A DNA stretch of 64,000 nt from Amphimedon queenslandica (GCF_000090795.2 NW_003546412.1:88296-152295); one strand, 5' to 3'; positions 44,761-56,603 are shown, counted from the stretch's first letter. The notes: generated by a model from the letters alone, not told the origin. Numbers and translations are program-made.

Positions 44761-45439
44761 CAACTCAAACACATCCGTTTTGCTATGGCGTAAGTGGAGC
44801 ATGACAAAGGATGAAGATGAGTGGGAATCCACAGCCACATCAGACACAGCTGACACAGACCCATTCAACTACGAGAAGGTAAACTCGTCCGTTCTTAAGT
44901 TACCAAAGAAGCCAGTACAAAAGGCCGCCCACAACATAGCTGTAGTAGGGGAAACTGGGCACTGCGCCCATGCAGTAAACAAAATCTTCAGGATATGTGG
45001 TGTCACTGGAAGATGTGGTCTCTCGTGACCTGGTGAAGATAGCTTTATGCCCCTTTGGACATATTCAAGACGTGGTAGACTTGAAACGGCAGGGTCTGGG
45101 GAGCCCAGGGCATACTGTGCAAACTGGATACAACCCTGATTGACCCACATGCGAGATCACAGACAGCCAAAAAAGCAGCAAATTGAACCAAGACAGGTTC
45201 AATGGCGGGAAATGGGGATGACAAACCCAAGCGACGACAAAATTGAATGTAACAGTCGACTGCAGATCAGTATGAACGGAAGGTATTCAGAGAAAGAGAA
45301 GTCACAAGGTACTCCTGAACTGCTCTATCTAGCCCAGCGACATCCAGTCAAGTTGGTGAGACAGTAGCAGCTGAGATACCTCTAAGGGAACCAATGAAGG
45401 GACAACCTGTGGAAAGAATGAGTGAAAGAGTGACATATT

Positions 45440-46060
45440 TAATCTAGACAACGAATCCGCTGCCATGTTTGAGACATCTGGCTAATGGTGGGCGCTGTAT
45501 GAGACTTGGTAGAAGGCTGCAAAGAAATTGAGGCGGCGAAGAAGGTGAAGCAATTTTTGTTCTTAGCACATTTGCTCTGGATGACCGACACCACCGCCGT
45601 GTTATCACAATTAAAGAAAACGTGGCACCAGTGCCACCCTCTCCCCACACAGCAGCAGCCATGACTATTGGGACCATCACCTTAGCAGCAATACTGACCT
45701 CGTTCTAGGAGTCTGGCTGCTGAATTTGCAGCTATTCTTTGAGGGATGACAAAGCCCCGCAGCCAAACCCTCTAGAAGCATCAGAGTGGACATGGATGGA
45801 AGGTGCATCCTCCGGAACAAAAAGGCCGCCCCATTCCAGTCCTGCAAAAAGCAATTCCGCCATGCCAGGTGTGCTTTAGCAGTGGCACTGAGATGAACAA
45901 AGTAGTGCCTCTTACCGACCTTGGCAATAAAAGATAAGAGTTCCCGAATAAAAAAGTGCCAGGTTTTACCGCCATCGCAGCATGCAATAGGTGGCCCAGC
46001 AGGTTCTCCAAATAAGACCGCCGAAGCGAATATTTTGTCCTCCGATGCCCAACCAAGGCC
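45440..46060 (-). pseudogene. RNase H domain of the minus YR retrotransposon
   Basis: Readable pieces are ASEDKIFASAVLFGEPAGPP (46045), a helical segment with HLAWRNCFLQDWNG, then SIHVHSDASRGFGCGALSSL (45795-45740), NCDNTAVVSVIQ (45610) and PDVSNMAADSLSRLN (45485-45440). SDAS-GFG, DNTAVV and AADSLSR are the three Asp-bearing RNase H blocks of DIRS-type elements. The domain directly follows the RT frame. Stops and frameshifts separate the pieces. Confidence 0.75.
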
Positions 46061-46068
46061 TTGATGCG

Positions 46069-46608
46069 CTAGACCTTGTTCTGGGGTAGCCTAAGCTCTA
46101 GACGAGCTGAATCCAGGAAATTTCCCATCAATGTGACAGTGGTACTAGGGCCCTTGAGTTTTGGTTGTGAAACAGGGACCCCTAGGTCTGCGAGCATCTC
46201 TAAGGCAGTGTGTAAGGCTTGGCTACCCTGATCTGATAGTAAAGACACAATGAGCAAAAAATTATGTAGGTAATGAATGAGGTGAGCAATACCAGCCAGG
46301 TGCAGAACCCAGGCCAAAGCGTCTGCAACAGCTGTGAAGATTTTAGGCTGAAGAAAGGCCAAACGGGAGACACTGGTCAATAAACACTTGGCTCTCCCAA
46401 CAACCCCCAGGTCCTGGTAATCACAGCGATGGATGGGCAGGATCAGGTAGACACACTTCAGGTCCAGTTTTACCATTTGTGTAAACTGGCCAAGCTCCAG
46501 GATGAACGACACCGCATCATCCAGCGATGGGTAACTAAGGGAGCATAAGTCAGAAGGAATATTGTCATTGACACTCCTACCCTTAGGAAAAGACAGGTCG
46601 ACAATCAT
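46069..46608 (-). pseudogene. Reverse transcriptase of the minus DIRS/Ngaro-type element
   Basis: One 179-codon frame covers fingers and palm: VDLSFPKGRSVNDNIPSDLC, SLSYPSLDDAVSFILELGQF, MVKLDLKCVYLILPIHRCDY (motif A, Asp kept), a shortened RT motif B region LAFLQPKIFTAVADALAWVL, HLIHYLHNFLLIVS and LGVPVSQPKLKGPSTTVTLM. Active relatives have YLDDF; here it is YLHNF (46265-46251), so both catalytic Asp codons of motif C are changed. The surrounding frame is otherwise clean, suggesting recent inactivation. Confidence 0.85.
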
Positions 46609-47420
46609 CCTTTACGCATTACCTTCATGGCCCTTAGGGACTAGGCCAATGGGGCTAACATGCACTTGGTCGGAAAAAGGCCATGGGCCTGACATACGGC
46701 CAGCAGATATCTCTTCCCTGATGTAAGTTGAAATCACCTCTGGTTGTGAGTGACAGGATGTGTGATTCCATGTCGAGGATCAAAATCGGAATGGGAAGGA
46801 CAAGCCATTATAAAACCCATCCCTCATTCCACAAAACATAGGAAGCCAAGCGTCTATCTGGATAGTGGGCCAGAAAAGACAAGAGTTGTAAGTTCACTGG
46901 TGAGGTTGGCATAGAGGCAGTTACTGGGGGATAGCCCCCAGAGCGAGCCAACTCTCGGATCATCCCAAAAAATGTAGTAATCCCCCAGCAAACCCAGGAG
47001 AGATTGCATCCTCTCAAACAACAGAGAGCCTACCAGAAAAAAGCAACATAATCTCAGCATGAGATAAGAGTATGCCACCCCATCAAGGATAATAATGAAG
47101 GATAGTAATAACCACCACTGCCAACACTACAGCTTAGCTAAAGCAATGCAGCAAATCCCAGCCCAAAGGCACATGCGTAAAAAGGCAAAACAAGCAGCAA
47201 AAGGAACAGATAAAACAATATTAATCAAAAAGAAATAACAAAAGCGACCCAAAATAGGATAACAGTACAATCAAAAACATGAAAGGTAATACACAAAAAA
47301 TGGGGGGAAAAAATGGGAGTTAATGAAATGATGTAGGTGGACCAGGTGGTAAACGAGGAGCCCGGCCTCTCTAGATGAGGTATGAAACCTAGAGACTTGC
47401 AGGGTGTTTACAGTCCCGGG
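46609..47420 (-). other. Region between gag zinc fingers and RT of the minus element
   Basis: The minus frames 46808-47017 and 46854-47078 overlap each other and may preserve the gag-RT linker. The part 47080-47340 is A-rich and non-coding and could be an intron or small insertion. Confidence 0.35.
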
Positions 47421-48857
47421 CCCTATGCTGGCAGCTCACAGATCTGGCACAGGCATGCACACAAACACATCCCTGGCGCAAATGAACAGCGGCACTCGTT
47501 CCTTGATAGACAGATCTGGGTATTCCTTGGCCCAAAACCCTGGCGAGTAGAGTGCCTGAGAAAAGTCATCGCACAATCTGCGGCAGAGTGATCAAATCCT
47601 TGGCATAAACTACAAAACAATTTCAATCCAAACAATGACTGTGTACGGTAGAAGCCACTAGACTAGGATGGAGGATCCCAAACTGCAAGGATGGATCTAG
47701 CGCTGACTGTTGCCAGAATAGGCAGTAGTAATCAAGGCAGTCCCGACCACAATGGCATAGGGCTTCTCTCACTATCAGTCTGGCATACACCAGACGATCA
47801 CGAACAGATAGGTTGACCAATACAGCCAAGTATGTCAAAAAACAGTACACCCACAATGGTAGCAAGGGAACTTCTCAAAGGCAGTGGGAGGAAGCAGGGA
47901 CCACTGTGAAGAAACACCATGCGGCAGCCTCAAAGTGCTGGGATAAGGCAATGTTGTCCCCAAGGAGGTCTCGCATTTCAATGAATTGTCCCTCCCAAAT
48001 CCTTTGGACAAGTATAGCATAGATGGGTTCAGAAGATAATGACAGAATGAAACCCATCTGAGCTAGATGGCTGGGAATTGACAGTGGCTGGGAATATGGT
48101 GGCTGAGGGAGAGGGGTGGCTCCATCAGACATAACAGGCAATGGGGCGAAAGGTACCACTGGGAGGAGGAGGCAGAAGTGACGAGAGGCACTGTGGACAC
48201 AGACCTTGGAGGTGGGAGCGACCAAAGACGAAGGGCCAACCTGTAGCAAAAGAGTAACAGACTCAGTGAGAGATGAAAGGATGAAGGTAACTACCCCAGT
48301 AGAAAAAAAACAAATGAATAAAATAAAATAAAATGAAATGAGTAAGATTCCTGCCTGCAAACAAGATAAAGGACTAGTGGTCCCACCAACAAATTTGAAC
48401 TTCAAACACAATTATAACAGCAGAATGACTGCATGGATAATAACTAATATCACACATCACACCCCAAACCTGTGGCGCCACATGCACAGCTAATGAGAAT
48501 ACACACGGATAACCCCCTGACAGAATACAATAGGGGCCCACTAGGGCTAAATGAGGACTCACCAGACAAGCTAACTGCTGGTGCAGAGGAGCCCCGGAGC
48601 AGTATGAGAACAGATGGGGTGGCTGCAAGGCCTGAGGATTGCACGGCAAGAGGTGGGGAGAGATTGCCTAACTGACGACACACCTCCCTTTGGTTCATTT
48701 CAGAAACACTGAATAATCCCTGCAACTAGGATCAGAGGCAGTCACCTCGGCCCCGTCACTCAGAGGAGCAGCAGCAGCAGCACTCACTGTAGTAACAGTG
48801 CATCTTGAACCCCTGGCTTGACCATGACAGCGACCACGACATAGAGTCTTAGGCATG
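47421..48857 (-). pseudogene. Gag-like region of the minus YR retrotransposon
   Basis: Starts at ATG 48857 (MPKTLCRGRCHGQARGSRCT). Later frames carry LAQMGFILSLSSEPIYAILV, QRIWEGQFIEMRDLLGDNIA (48065-47950), LWVYCFLTYLAVLVNLSVRD then RLVYARLIVREALCH (47855-47745), and a zinc knuckle CSLCQGFDHSAADC (47617-47576, CX2CX4HX4C) followed by a second Cys-rich block NECRCSFAPGMCLCACLCQI. This is the usual gag layout of sponge and cnidarian DIRS/Ngaro elements. At least three frame breaks. An intron-like gap separates the first 53 codons from the rest. Confidence 0.7.
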
Positions 48858-49147
48858 ATGAACAGAAAGAAAACCAAAATAAGTGAAGGTATACTGAAGC
48901 AAAAAATGGCATCAAGGGTAGCCAACACACAAAGACTGCAAGGTCTGATGTCGCATGCGTTGGGACATGTGTCAATTGGGAGTGGCCACTGCTTATTAAA
49001 TACCTTTAAATGCCCACATATAAACTACACATTGATTAATTACGAAAGAGTACTTGCATTTTAATAATAATAATGACAATGTTATAGATGTATAATTGTA
49101 AATACACTTGTTTAAAAGGCTGGAAGAAATGAGTAACTTTGTGTAAG

Positions 49148-50465
49148 TTACTCTAGGCAGCTTTTATACTTGCATTCTTTCATGCAATTTTGACAACACT
49201 GGCAACTTTTCACTAAACTATGTAATTTGGTTACTTCAAAGTGACAAAAAAGTAGCTGTTGCCTGCATGATCTCTTATTGTAGTGTTGCCTATCACAGTT
49301 GATGCACGCTTTGTCATTACATGTTTTGAATGTAGAAAAATGGTATATAAATTTTCCCCTTTTCTGGCAGCTCTCGCAATTTGTTGGGAAACATTGTAAT
49401 GTATGGTAACAAGTGGCAATTGACGCCCATACCAAGAGCATGTGTACAAATTGGGATTTGTAGATGAGATGCTTTATTGAAGCTGGCTATAATTCTTTTC
49501 TTTCTTCTTTAACTGTACCTTCACAAAACAATGAAAATAGTTTACAAAATGTGCCTCAACATCTCAGGAAGTTCCTGGTGGACTTGTAAAGTACTCACCA
49601 ATCACATCTTGAAATGCATATAAAACTGGAGACAGTTTGCTTACAAAATATCAATATTCTAGGTAAGTTTATCTGCTTTTCAGAAATCTCTTAAATAATA
49701 GAGTAGAAACCTTCAGAACTCCATATTCATTTCATCCTCATATCAGAGAGAGTAAGAGCTATATTTTAATTCGGGAAAGTTTACAACGGCAAATGTGTTC
49801 CTCTTTTCGAGCACTTTCTGTCTCAATGGCTTTTATGCAGTTGCAGTTAGAGCAGTACCTCCTAAACTTGATGGCATCAGACTTTTACTTCTTAAATTTC
49901 TTTGAATGCCTCCCCGAATGATGATTCCGTATACATGAAAGCAGTAGTTAAACTGTTCTCAAACAAGTTAAAACGTCAATTTACCTATCATTTAATAGCA
50001 CAATATGCTTTATCAATGATCGGCTGAATTAAACGTTCTTTATAAACAATACAAGAAAAGACAATCTCCAGTTTCAACCCGCTTTTCTGGACTCATAAAT
50101 AAGGTTGACTGAGTTCCAGATATCGTATTCTTTTACATTTCTGGATAAGATTTATAACAAAGGAAGCGAGCTGATACATTCTTGCTCAAACGTTCCAAAA
50201 CTTGATGACAAATGAGTGCAGTTAAACTGGAAATCACGATAATAAATTATTTCTTTGATGACTTCTTGAGTATACATTAATAGCATGTGGAAGCATGTAA
50301 TAAAAGCTTACTTGCCAAATCCAGTAGGTGAGATCACAAAAACATACCTTCCATCCATGAGTCCCTTAATAGAGCACAACTGCTCTTCATTGCAGAAAGG
50401 AAACTTGAAAATTTTTCTACTGCTGCCATCATGGTTATTCACGTGTTCGCATCTGGTTATGTGAC
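49148..50465 (-). pseudogene. RecQ-like DNA helicase relic, entering an assembly gap
   Basis: The N-terminal piece 50440-50308 reads FPFCNEEQLCSIKGLMDGRY then VFVISPTGFGK, the Q-motif and Walker A of RecQ, and ends exactly after the Lys at a GTAAGC donor. Farther down, SLGGTALTATAT (about 49875-49840, RecQ motif III), NTFAVVNFPELKYSSYSL (49795), AFQDVIGEYFTSPPGTS (49610-49560) and finally CRQQLLFCHFE..SCQCCQNCMKEC (49265-49165) match helicase core and the RecQ zinc-binding end. Stops interrupt it repeatedly. The 5' end is lost in the N run. RecQ-like genes with this layout are multicopy in several invertebrates. Confidence 0.65.
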
Positions 50466-50981
50466 NNNNNNNNNNNNNNNNNNNNNNNNNNNNNNNNNNN
50501 NNNNNNNNNNNNNNNNNNNNNNNNNNNNNNNNNNNNNNNNNNNNNNNNNNNNNNNNNNNNNNNNNNNNNNNNNNNNNNNNNNNNNNNNNNNNNNNNNNNN
50601 NNNNNNNNNNNNNNNNNNNNNNNNNNNNNNNNNNNNNNNNNNNNNNNNNNNNNNNNNNNNNNNNNNNNNNNNNNNNNNNNNNNNNNNNNNNNNNNNNNNN
50701 NNNNNNNNNNNNNNNNNNNNNNNNNNNNNNNNNNNNNNNNNNNNNNNNNNNNNNNNNNNNNNNNNNNNNNNNNNNNNNNNNNNNNNNNNNNNNNNNNNNN
50801 NNNNNNNNNNNNNNNNNNNNNNNNNNNNNNNNNNNNNNNNNNNNNNNNNNNNNNNNNNNNNNNNNNNNNNNNNNNNNNNNNNNNNNNNNNNNNNNNNNNN
50901 NNNNNNNNNNNNNNNNNNNNNNNNNNNNNNNNNNNNNNNNNNNNNNNNNNNNNNNNNNNNNNNNNNNNNNNNNNNNNNNNN
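50466..50981. other. Assembly gap (516 N)
   Basis: A run of N. Frames through it are meaningless. It separates the RecQ relic from a truncated family A repeat. Confidence 1.
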
Positions 50982-51290
50982 GTACATTTAAGGTGGACTG
51001 AAATGTAGCAGAAGGAATAGCAAAATGGTATGGCCAAAATTTGTCAAACTTTATCTTCTTTTTTATTTTAATTTTATCTCCCTTAAATCTTTTAAACCAG
51101 CGTAGTGGTTAATTTTGCTGTTGCAGCACTCCTTTAGGCTTGGTACAAGGACCAAAAAGGTAGTATTAGAATCTTTCACTTACAAGGGCAAAAGAAAGTA
51201 GAATGGGTGTGATAAATGCACCCTAATCTATGAATACGCCATTATGAAATTCTCTTGCGCATGCTCAGAGTAGACATAGTGACTGAAATA
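50982..51290 (-). repeat. Interspersed repeat family A, copy 3 (inverted, truncated by the gap)
   Basis: Begins at the gap edge with GTACATTTAAGGTGGACTGA and continues with the same order of landmarks as copy 2 (TGGTACAAGGACCAAAAAGG, CTTGCGCATGCTCAGAGT). The hairpin end lies in the gap. Confidence 0.7.
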
Positions 51291-51455
51291 GGAGAGTCTC
51301 TTTGTCTGCTCTATAGACAATCCGTATGGCAGGCAAATAGTATCAAAAATCAATCCTTTCACACGTCTATGTTAGGCTTCATTGCTATAATTAGACGTTG
51401 ACGTTAAGCGACGTTTAAGAGCAGACGTTGATGCTAAGGTCACACGTTAATGTTA

Positions 51456-51650
51456 CAGTTCAAAATATTGAACCAAGTTAATGGAGTGGCAAGGGAGATT
51501 ATCTGAGCAGACTTTCATGGGGCACATGTGCACTCCCAACAATTAGTTAATCAAATTTCAACACCACCTGAAGAGTGTAAAGCAGTCAGAGGAGCCAAGA
51601 ACTTAAAACAGAATCTTTAACCAAGTCCTGTAGCACTGTCAGGCACTCAC
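51456..51650 (+). repeat. Ngaro-type split direct repeat A1
   Basis: About 195 bp matching 56925-57120 in the same orientation. Landmarks: AAGTTAATGGAGTGGCAAGG, CACTCCCAACAATTAGTTAA, AAGAGTGTAAAGCAGT and GAGTCCTGTAGCACTGT (here AAGTCCTGTAGCACTGT). It marks the 5' end of the plus-strand YR retrotransposon. Confidence 0.85.
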
Positions 51651-51742
51651 AGTTATGTCACAAAAAGAGTCTCCGGTTCTTGAGTCAGGGGCAGGAATTG
51701 GCCTGGAAGGTGACAAGATAGTCACTGACGGCACAGCACGAC

Positions 51743-52850
51743 ATGAGGCCGGACTATCAGAAAGATGTGGAGGGGATAACTGAGCTGATGCTCAAAAAAC
51801 TGAAAAAAGGGACCCCTCCCACCTCAATTCCGGGTTCATTACCAGAAGAAGGTAAGCACACACAAAAGACATGCATACAGTCACATGCATACATGTGCAC
51901 ACACGAGTACACACACAAGCACGCACCCTCAAAGGCACAGGTGGTAGTGACTGGTATAAAGGGAATGAAGGGGTCCTCTCAGATAGAGGACCAAGAGGGT
52001 CTCAGGCTGCCCATGACCCCCAAGTGAAGGCTGGGTCAGGGCAATCCCAAACTGGGACATTAATATTAAGTGTTTTATTTCCATAGGAGATCCACCAGTA
52101 AGAATCCTACCCCCTACCCCCTATGGGTTGTATTGTTATGGGATATAGTAGCAGAGAGAACAATTCACCCAGTCGGGCCACACATCCAAAGAAGGCCTCA
52201 TGGACATAAGCGAGGGAATCCCACCTCTCCCCACATGCATAGTAGCTTCAATACAGAAAGGAAAGTGGTCGGAGCTGCTTTTTAATTCACCCGCTTGGAA
52301 GGATGACTTGTACACAGAGGTAGCTGACAAAGTGATATTGATATCAAAGACAAAACCCAAAAAAGTGTGAGAAAAGACATTAAAACATGGATAGAATCAT
52401 TCTGCCCTTTGCAGCAGTGAGAGGACATAAACACCCCAAACTAATTCCTGATCTAATGGTATATGCAGCGGTCATAGCTAAATGTGCTAGAGATTATGAT
52501 TGCCAGAATATGATGGTGTATGACTACACATTCTGTCAGTTAGCAGGAGCAAAGCGTCTCACCTCAGGCTCGGGTCAAAAGGACATGGCACTATGAAATG
52601 ACACATTCCTCAAACCAAAGCAAGGAGATAGTGCTTGCCCACAGACCACTCCTCAGCATCAACCATGGGGACAGAAGTACCTAATTAAAACCACATCGGC
52701 TCCACAGGTACCCAAAAAAGAAAAGAAAAATGAAAAGTTGTGGAGGAGCCAAGTATGTGATGCATTTAGTTATTCAGGCAAATGTACCAGGGAAAAGTGT
52801 GATTATCTACATGCATAACTGCTACGACTGCAGTGATGGGCATTTGCAGA
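51743..52850 (+). pseudogene. Gag-like region of the plus Ngaro-type element
   Basis: Opens with MRPDYQKDVEGITELMLKKL then a Pro/Ser linker (51743-51860). Near 52380 it reads FCPFAAVRGHKHPKLIPDLM, VYAAVIAKCARDYDCQNMMV and YDYTFCQLAGAKRL. The 3' part has LWRSQVCDAFSYSGKCTREK followed by CDYLHA (52738-52818) and, across a stop, NCYDCSDGHLQSACP (52820-52864), a CX2CX3HX4C knuckle. Layout and zinc motifs parallel the gag of the minus-strand element. CA-rich microsatellite-like DNA (51860-51925) interrupts the first part. Confidence 0.65.
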
Positions 52851-53132
52851 GTGCTTGCCCAAGAAGTTATTTTGAGACTTTCTGTCCATTTCATTTCGAA
52901 TTGTGATCAGTTATCCTTATGGGACAACTCTCTATCTTCACTTGAGTGGCAACATTGTATAGAGATGATCACTACCACTAGTATTCAAGACGAATATTTG
53001 TCACTTCTCATTTATGCATTGATTGTATGTTTAGTGGGTGAAGTAAAATAGTGTTGATAGCAAAACAAAATAAGAAGTCAAAAAAAACATTAAAAATGGA
53101 AATTTAGTTGGTTAAAATTGCAAAAAAGTGAC

Positions 53133-53303
53133 GAAACAAGAGGGTACTTGCAAAGTGGTGTAATAAATCCTACACCACTGCATGAAAGACATGGCTTCAT
53201 TGTTAGTAGCCTGTGTGGATAATTACAATGCTTTTGGGTAATATTCTTCATGCAGTGATGTAAGATTTGTTATCACACCACTTTGCAAGTACCCTCTTGT
53301 TTC
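53133..53303. mobile_element. MITE of 171 bp inside the Ngaro element
   Basis: Ends are perfect inverted repeats starting GAAACAAGAGGGTACTTGCA and continuing AAGTGGTGT; similarity continues imperfectly to about 50 bp. It lies between gag and RT of the host element, so it is a later insertion. Target duplication unresolved. Confidence 0.85.
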
Positions 53304-53639
53304 TATACTTTTATACAATTTAATCCTACTAGTTTTCCTTTTTTAATGTCTTTTATTGACTTGTTTTATTTCTTTGTTCTTAAATTTATAAATTAGACTT
53401 TGTTATGATTGTGGTTAGATTAATTATATTCATGCTGATCATGTGCACAAAAATTAAATTGGCGTCAAACCACAAACCCATGCGGTGCTGCAGCTGGAAT
53501 TTATCTTTCATTGTTGTCTTTTTTTGGTTTTTGAAGCCACATGTCAAGTCCTTGACCCAAGCTCAAAGGAATGATGTAAGAGCAAACTCACATTGTTCTC
53601 TGATTTAAATGATTTTTGTGTTGATAGAAGAAAAAAAAA

Positions 53640-53875
53640 GTCTTAAGAATTTTGCACAAACTTGAATTTGGGCCTATTCTCCAAAAGAGCTCCTGCTACA
53701 TTACAGTCCACTTAAAAGGTACCAGGAGAATTGCTCAGCGAAGGAGAGCTCATCTGAGCCATTGATAAGGCTGTACAACGTAAGATAAAAGAGTTATAAC
53801 TCATAAAAACGGCCGCCACTTTGAAAAACTAATCTCAATCCTATATATAGGCTACTGCCTATATAATAATAGCAG
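53640..53875 (+). repeat. Interspersed repeat family A, copy 4 (partial)
   Basis: Covers the right half of the family A consensus: TTTGGGCCTATTCTCCAAAA, AGGTACCAGGAGAATTGCTC, CGAAGGAGAGCTCA and the end hairpin TATAGGCTACTGCCTATA. It separates gag from RT in the plus Ngaro element. Confidence 0.75.
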
Positions 53876-54194
53876 TAACAATAATTATAGATATAAAATA
53901 GGGAATAGTAGTAAGTAGCATGAGAAGAAATAACGTACTAGTAAAGTGTTATTAATAAAGAATAAACTGCAAAGGTACAAATGTGGGAGACTGGGCTGAG
54001 CTCACACCCAGACCCACAATTCACGTAATTCATTATCAAGAATATATCGCATTGTTTTCACATTGGTTACCAGGAAGGCTGCACAAGACGGCAATCGTCT
54101 ATCCATAATCTATCATCTGCAGCTAAAAATCCAGAAGTGGTAGAGTGGTATCTGCAGAAAGAAGAACTGTGCCATGGCTGATTGGACCTAAGGC

Positions 54195-54870
54195 AATTGA
54201 CATGGGTACATTGCTCCAACATTGGAGTAATTCCCAAGAAAGAGCCAGGTACATAGCGTCTATCAGCAGAAAATGGGTGTACCTCTCCTACGTCACTATA
54301 GATATAGTAACTAAAAATTGTTAGCATGGGTCTCGGGACAATAATGGCAGAAACAGACATGAAGAGCGCCTTTAAGCAAGTACCAGTCCACCAATCAGAT
54401 CGACAACTACTGGGCTTTGAATGGGCATGAAATTTTGTATGTAGACACTGCCCTTCCGCTCGGTTTAAGGTCGGCTCCAATAATTTTTAATGCTGTAGCT
54501 GATGCAGTCTAATGTATAGCAAAGGCAGGGTGTCAAATGGATCACCCATTATTAAGATGATTTCATCCTGCTGGGTAAAGCAGAAACTATAAAATGCTCA
54601 GCAGCCTTAGAGCAGTTTCATACGACATACGTCAAACTGGGAGTGCCCCTTGCACCTGAGAAAACCTTCGGTCCTGCTACAACCATAAAGTTTTAGGGAA
54701 TCATATTCAACACAGATAGAATGGTTCTAGTTCTCCCTGGACACAAAAAGCAGGAATTAAAAGAGCTCATTGAAAGGGTGAGAGGAGGGAAATCCACTAC
54801 TAAAGAAGAGTTGCAGTCATTAGCAGGCAAGCTTCAGCATGCAACAAAGGTGGTACGCTGAGACCGCTGC
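54195..54870 (+). pseudogene. Reverse transcriptase of the plus Ngaro-type element
   Basis: Three frames together give the RT: SNIGVIPKKEPGT (54215), a disrupted fingers stretch, MAETDMKSAFKQVPVHQSDR (54345-54405, motif A), VDTALPLGLRSAPIIFNAVA (54441-54500), HY-stop-DDFILLGKAE (54550-54585), VKLGVPLAPEKTFGPATTIK (54630-54690) and LQSLAGKLQHATKVV (54810-54855). The YLDD motif is Y-stop-DD, with the Leu codon read as TAA. Otherwise the catalytic Asp pair is kept. The RNase H follows without a gap. Confidence 0.8.
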
Positions 54871-55419
54871 TTCATCAGGTCATTGTACAAACTCTCATCC
54901 TTAAGACAGAGACCAAGTGACAAGATCACATTGACTAAGGGATTCCTTAGGGATCTAGAGTGGTGGGCGCTGTTTGTGGATCAATGGAATGGATCATTGC
55001 TGATGTGGGATTGCACACATTTGTATCCGGACATTGTGGTTGTCACAAACGCATCGGGCTTGTAGGTTTGCGCGGGCAGAGCCTGGTTTCAGCATCAATA
55101 GCTAATGGATCTATGGTACTTGTAAATACCCCACAAGGAGCTACTCCCCATTATCATTGTCTCCATCATTTGAGGCAAGTACTGGGCAGGGAAAGTGGTC
55201 AAGCTTGTGTCTGACAATAAGGCAGTGGTTAAAGTGCTGATGTGCCTCGCTTCGAAAGACATTGGGCTCTTCCAGCTCCTCAAGTGTTTAGTCGTCACAG
55301 CAGCTACCAATAATTTTTGGTTCACAGTTCAGCATTTACCACGGAGGAGCAACGTTCTATCTGAAACCCTTTCTAAGAATGACCTTCACACTTTTTTTTC
55401 CAGGCCCCCCAAGGGATGA
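54871..55419 (+). pseudogene. RNase H region of the plus Ngaro-type element
   Basis: IRSLYKLSSLRQRPSDKITL and LEWWALFVDQWNGSLLMWD (54880-55010) precede VVVTNASG (55035-55060). That block is the SDASG-like first RNase H motif, with Asn where Asp is expected. KLVSDNKAVVKVL (55200-55238) and RRSNVLSETLSKND (55341-55383) match the later blocks; the usual AD-LSR has become SETLSK. Frames change at 55065 and 55190. Confidence 0.7.
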
Positions 55420-55479
55420 GTCAGACCCCAGTCTCATTCCCCTGTGAGGTACGTGGGCTGTTGTACGAAGCAGCCCCAG

Positions 55480-56345
55480 ACTGGCTTTCTTGGGATTAAA
55501 TGCTGCAATTTAAGAGTATTATGCTGTACAATTAGCACAAGCAACCAAGGCTGCATATTGGGTGGGACAACGACTTTATTGACTTTTTGCTCAATATAAT
55601 GTCATTAACACAATAGCAGTCTCAACAATTGTTATGCTACTTTGGGTCTTATCTGAGGGGCTGGCTCAAAGGACTATAAAGGGTTACCTATCTGCTGACT
55701 GCAGTATGCAAATTGGATACAGACACCCCAGCCCCTTTGACACACCCATGCCTAAACTAGATCAGATAATGAGAGGCATTTTAAGATAATGAGGACAAAA
55801 CAGGGTAAAGCCCCAAAAAGAAAGCTACCAGAGACTCCTGTCATATTATGCCGAAGCAGTATGGAAAGACACAGCCTCGAAGTACAAGAAATTCCTGATG
55901 TAGGCTGCAGTTACAACATGCTTTCTTTGCTTTCTGACGTCAGGGAAAATCACCATGAAAGCTAACGAGACATTTTACAAGGCAACTCCGTTGGCTTCTC
56001 AGCACTTAGCTTCTGATAGCCAGTGAGCCGCAACATTTGTACATTAGACACTCAAAGCCTTTAAGACTGACCCCTTTCAACAAGTCACAAAAGTAGTCTT
56101 TGGCGCCACCAAAGATGACCTCTGCCAAGTATGAGCCCTGTTTTCATGTCTCTGGTTATGAGGGTGAGCGGATGGTACCTTGTTCATCACACAAAAAAAT
56201 GCTGTTGACAAGGAAGGCGTTTGTTTCTCAATTCCAGGAGGCATTTTTGGCCGTAGGGTACCCACAAGCAGAAGTATCTCAATATGAGGGCCAGTTTTAG
56301 AGCTGGGCAGCTTCTGCTACTGTAGTCCTAGGTATAGAAGACGCC
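55480..56345 (+). pseudogene. Tyrosine recombinase of the plus Ngaro-type element
   Basis: The N-terminal half is scattered over frames (AEAVWKDTASKYKKFLM at 55851-55903; LTSGKITMKANETFYKATPL at 55937-55996). The C-terminal half reads LTRKAFVSQFQEAFLAVGYP (56205-56265), QAEVSQYEGQF-stop and GIEDALIITLGRRGSSAYLL (56333-56392). Compared with the minus element's GHSFR..LGRW..Y, the His is Gln, the Arg is lost at the stop, and Trp is Arg; a Tyr is present. Clearly inactive. Confidence 0.65.
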
Positions 56346-56603
56346 CTTATAATTACACTTGGGCGTAGGGGAAGCTCAGCCTACCTGCTGTACCTCCAGT
56401 TTCATTAGGAACACCTCAAGAGGACCTCGGGCATCCTGTCACGGTACAAATCTCAGTCAAACGGGGTACATGACAACTCATCAATCATTATCAATGCATA
56501 GTACTGCAAAAAATTTGTTTCTGAAAAAGAGAGAGAATGAAAGAAGAGATATAGGGGAGGAGTTGTGGGTAGTGTGTGAGAGGTAGTTGGGGATGCTGCA
56601 CAT

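Noticed and set aside
48472-48675. Plus-strand ORF in the gag region
   Set aside because: Antisense to the minus-strand retrotransposon frames; no independent support.
50431-51037. Long open frames across 50.4-51.0 kb on both strands
   Set aside because: They consist of the N run of the assembly gap and carry no sequence.
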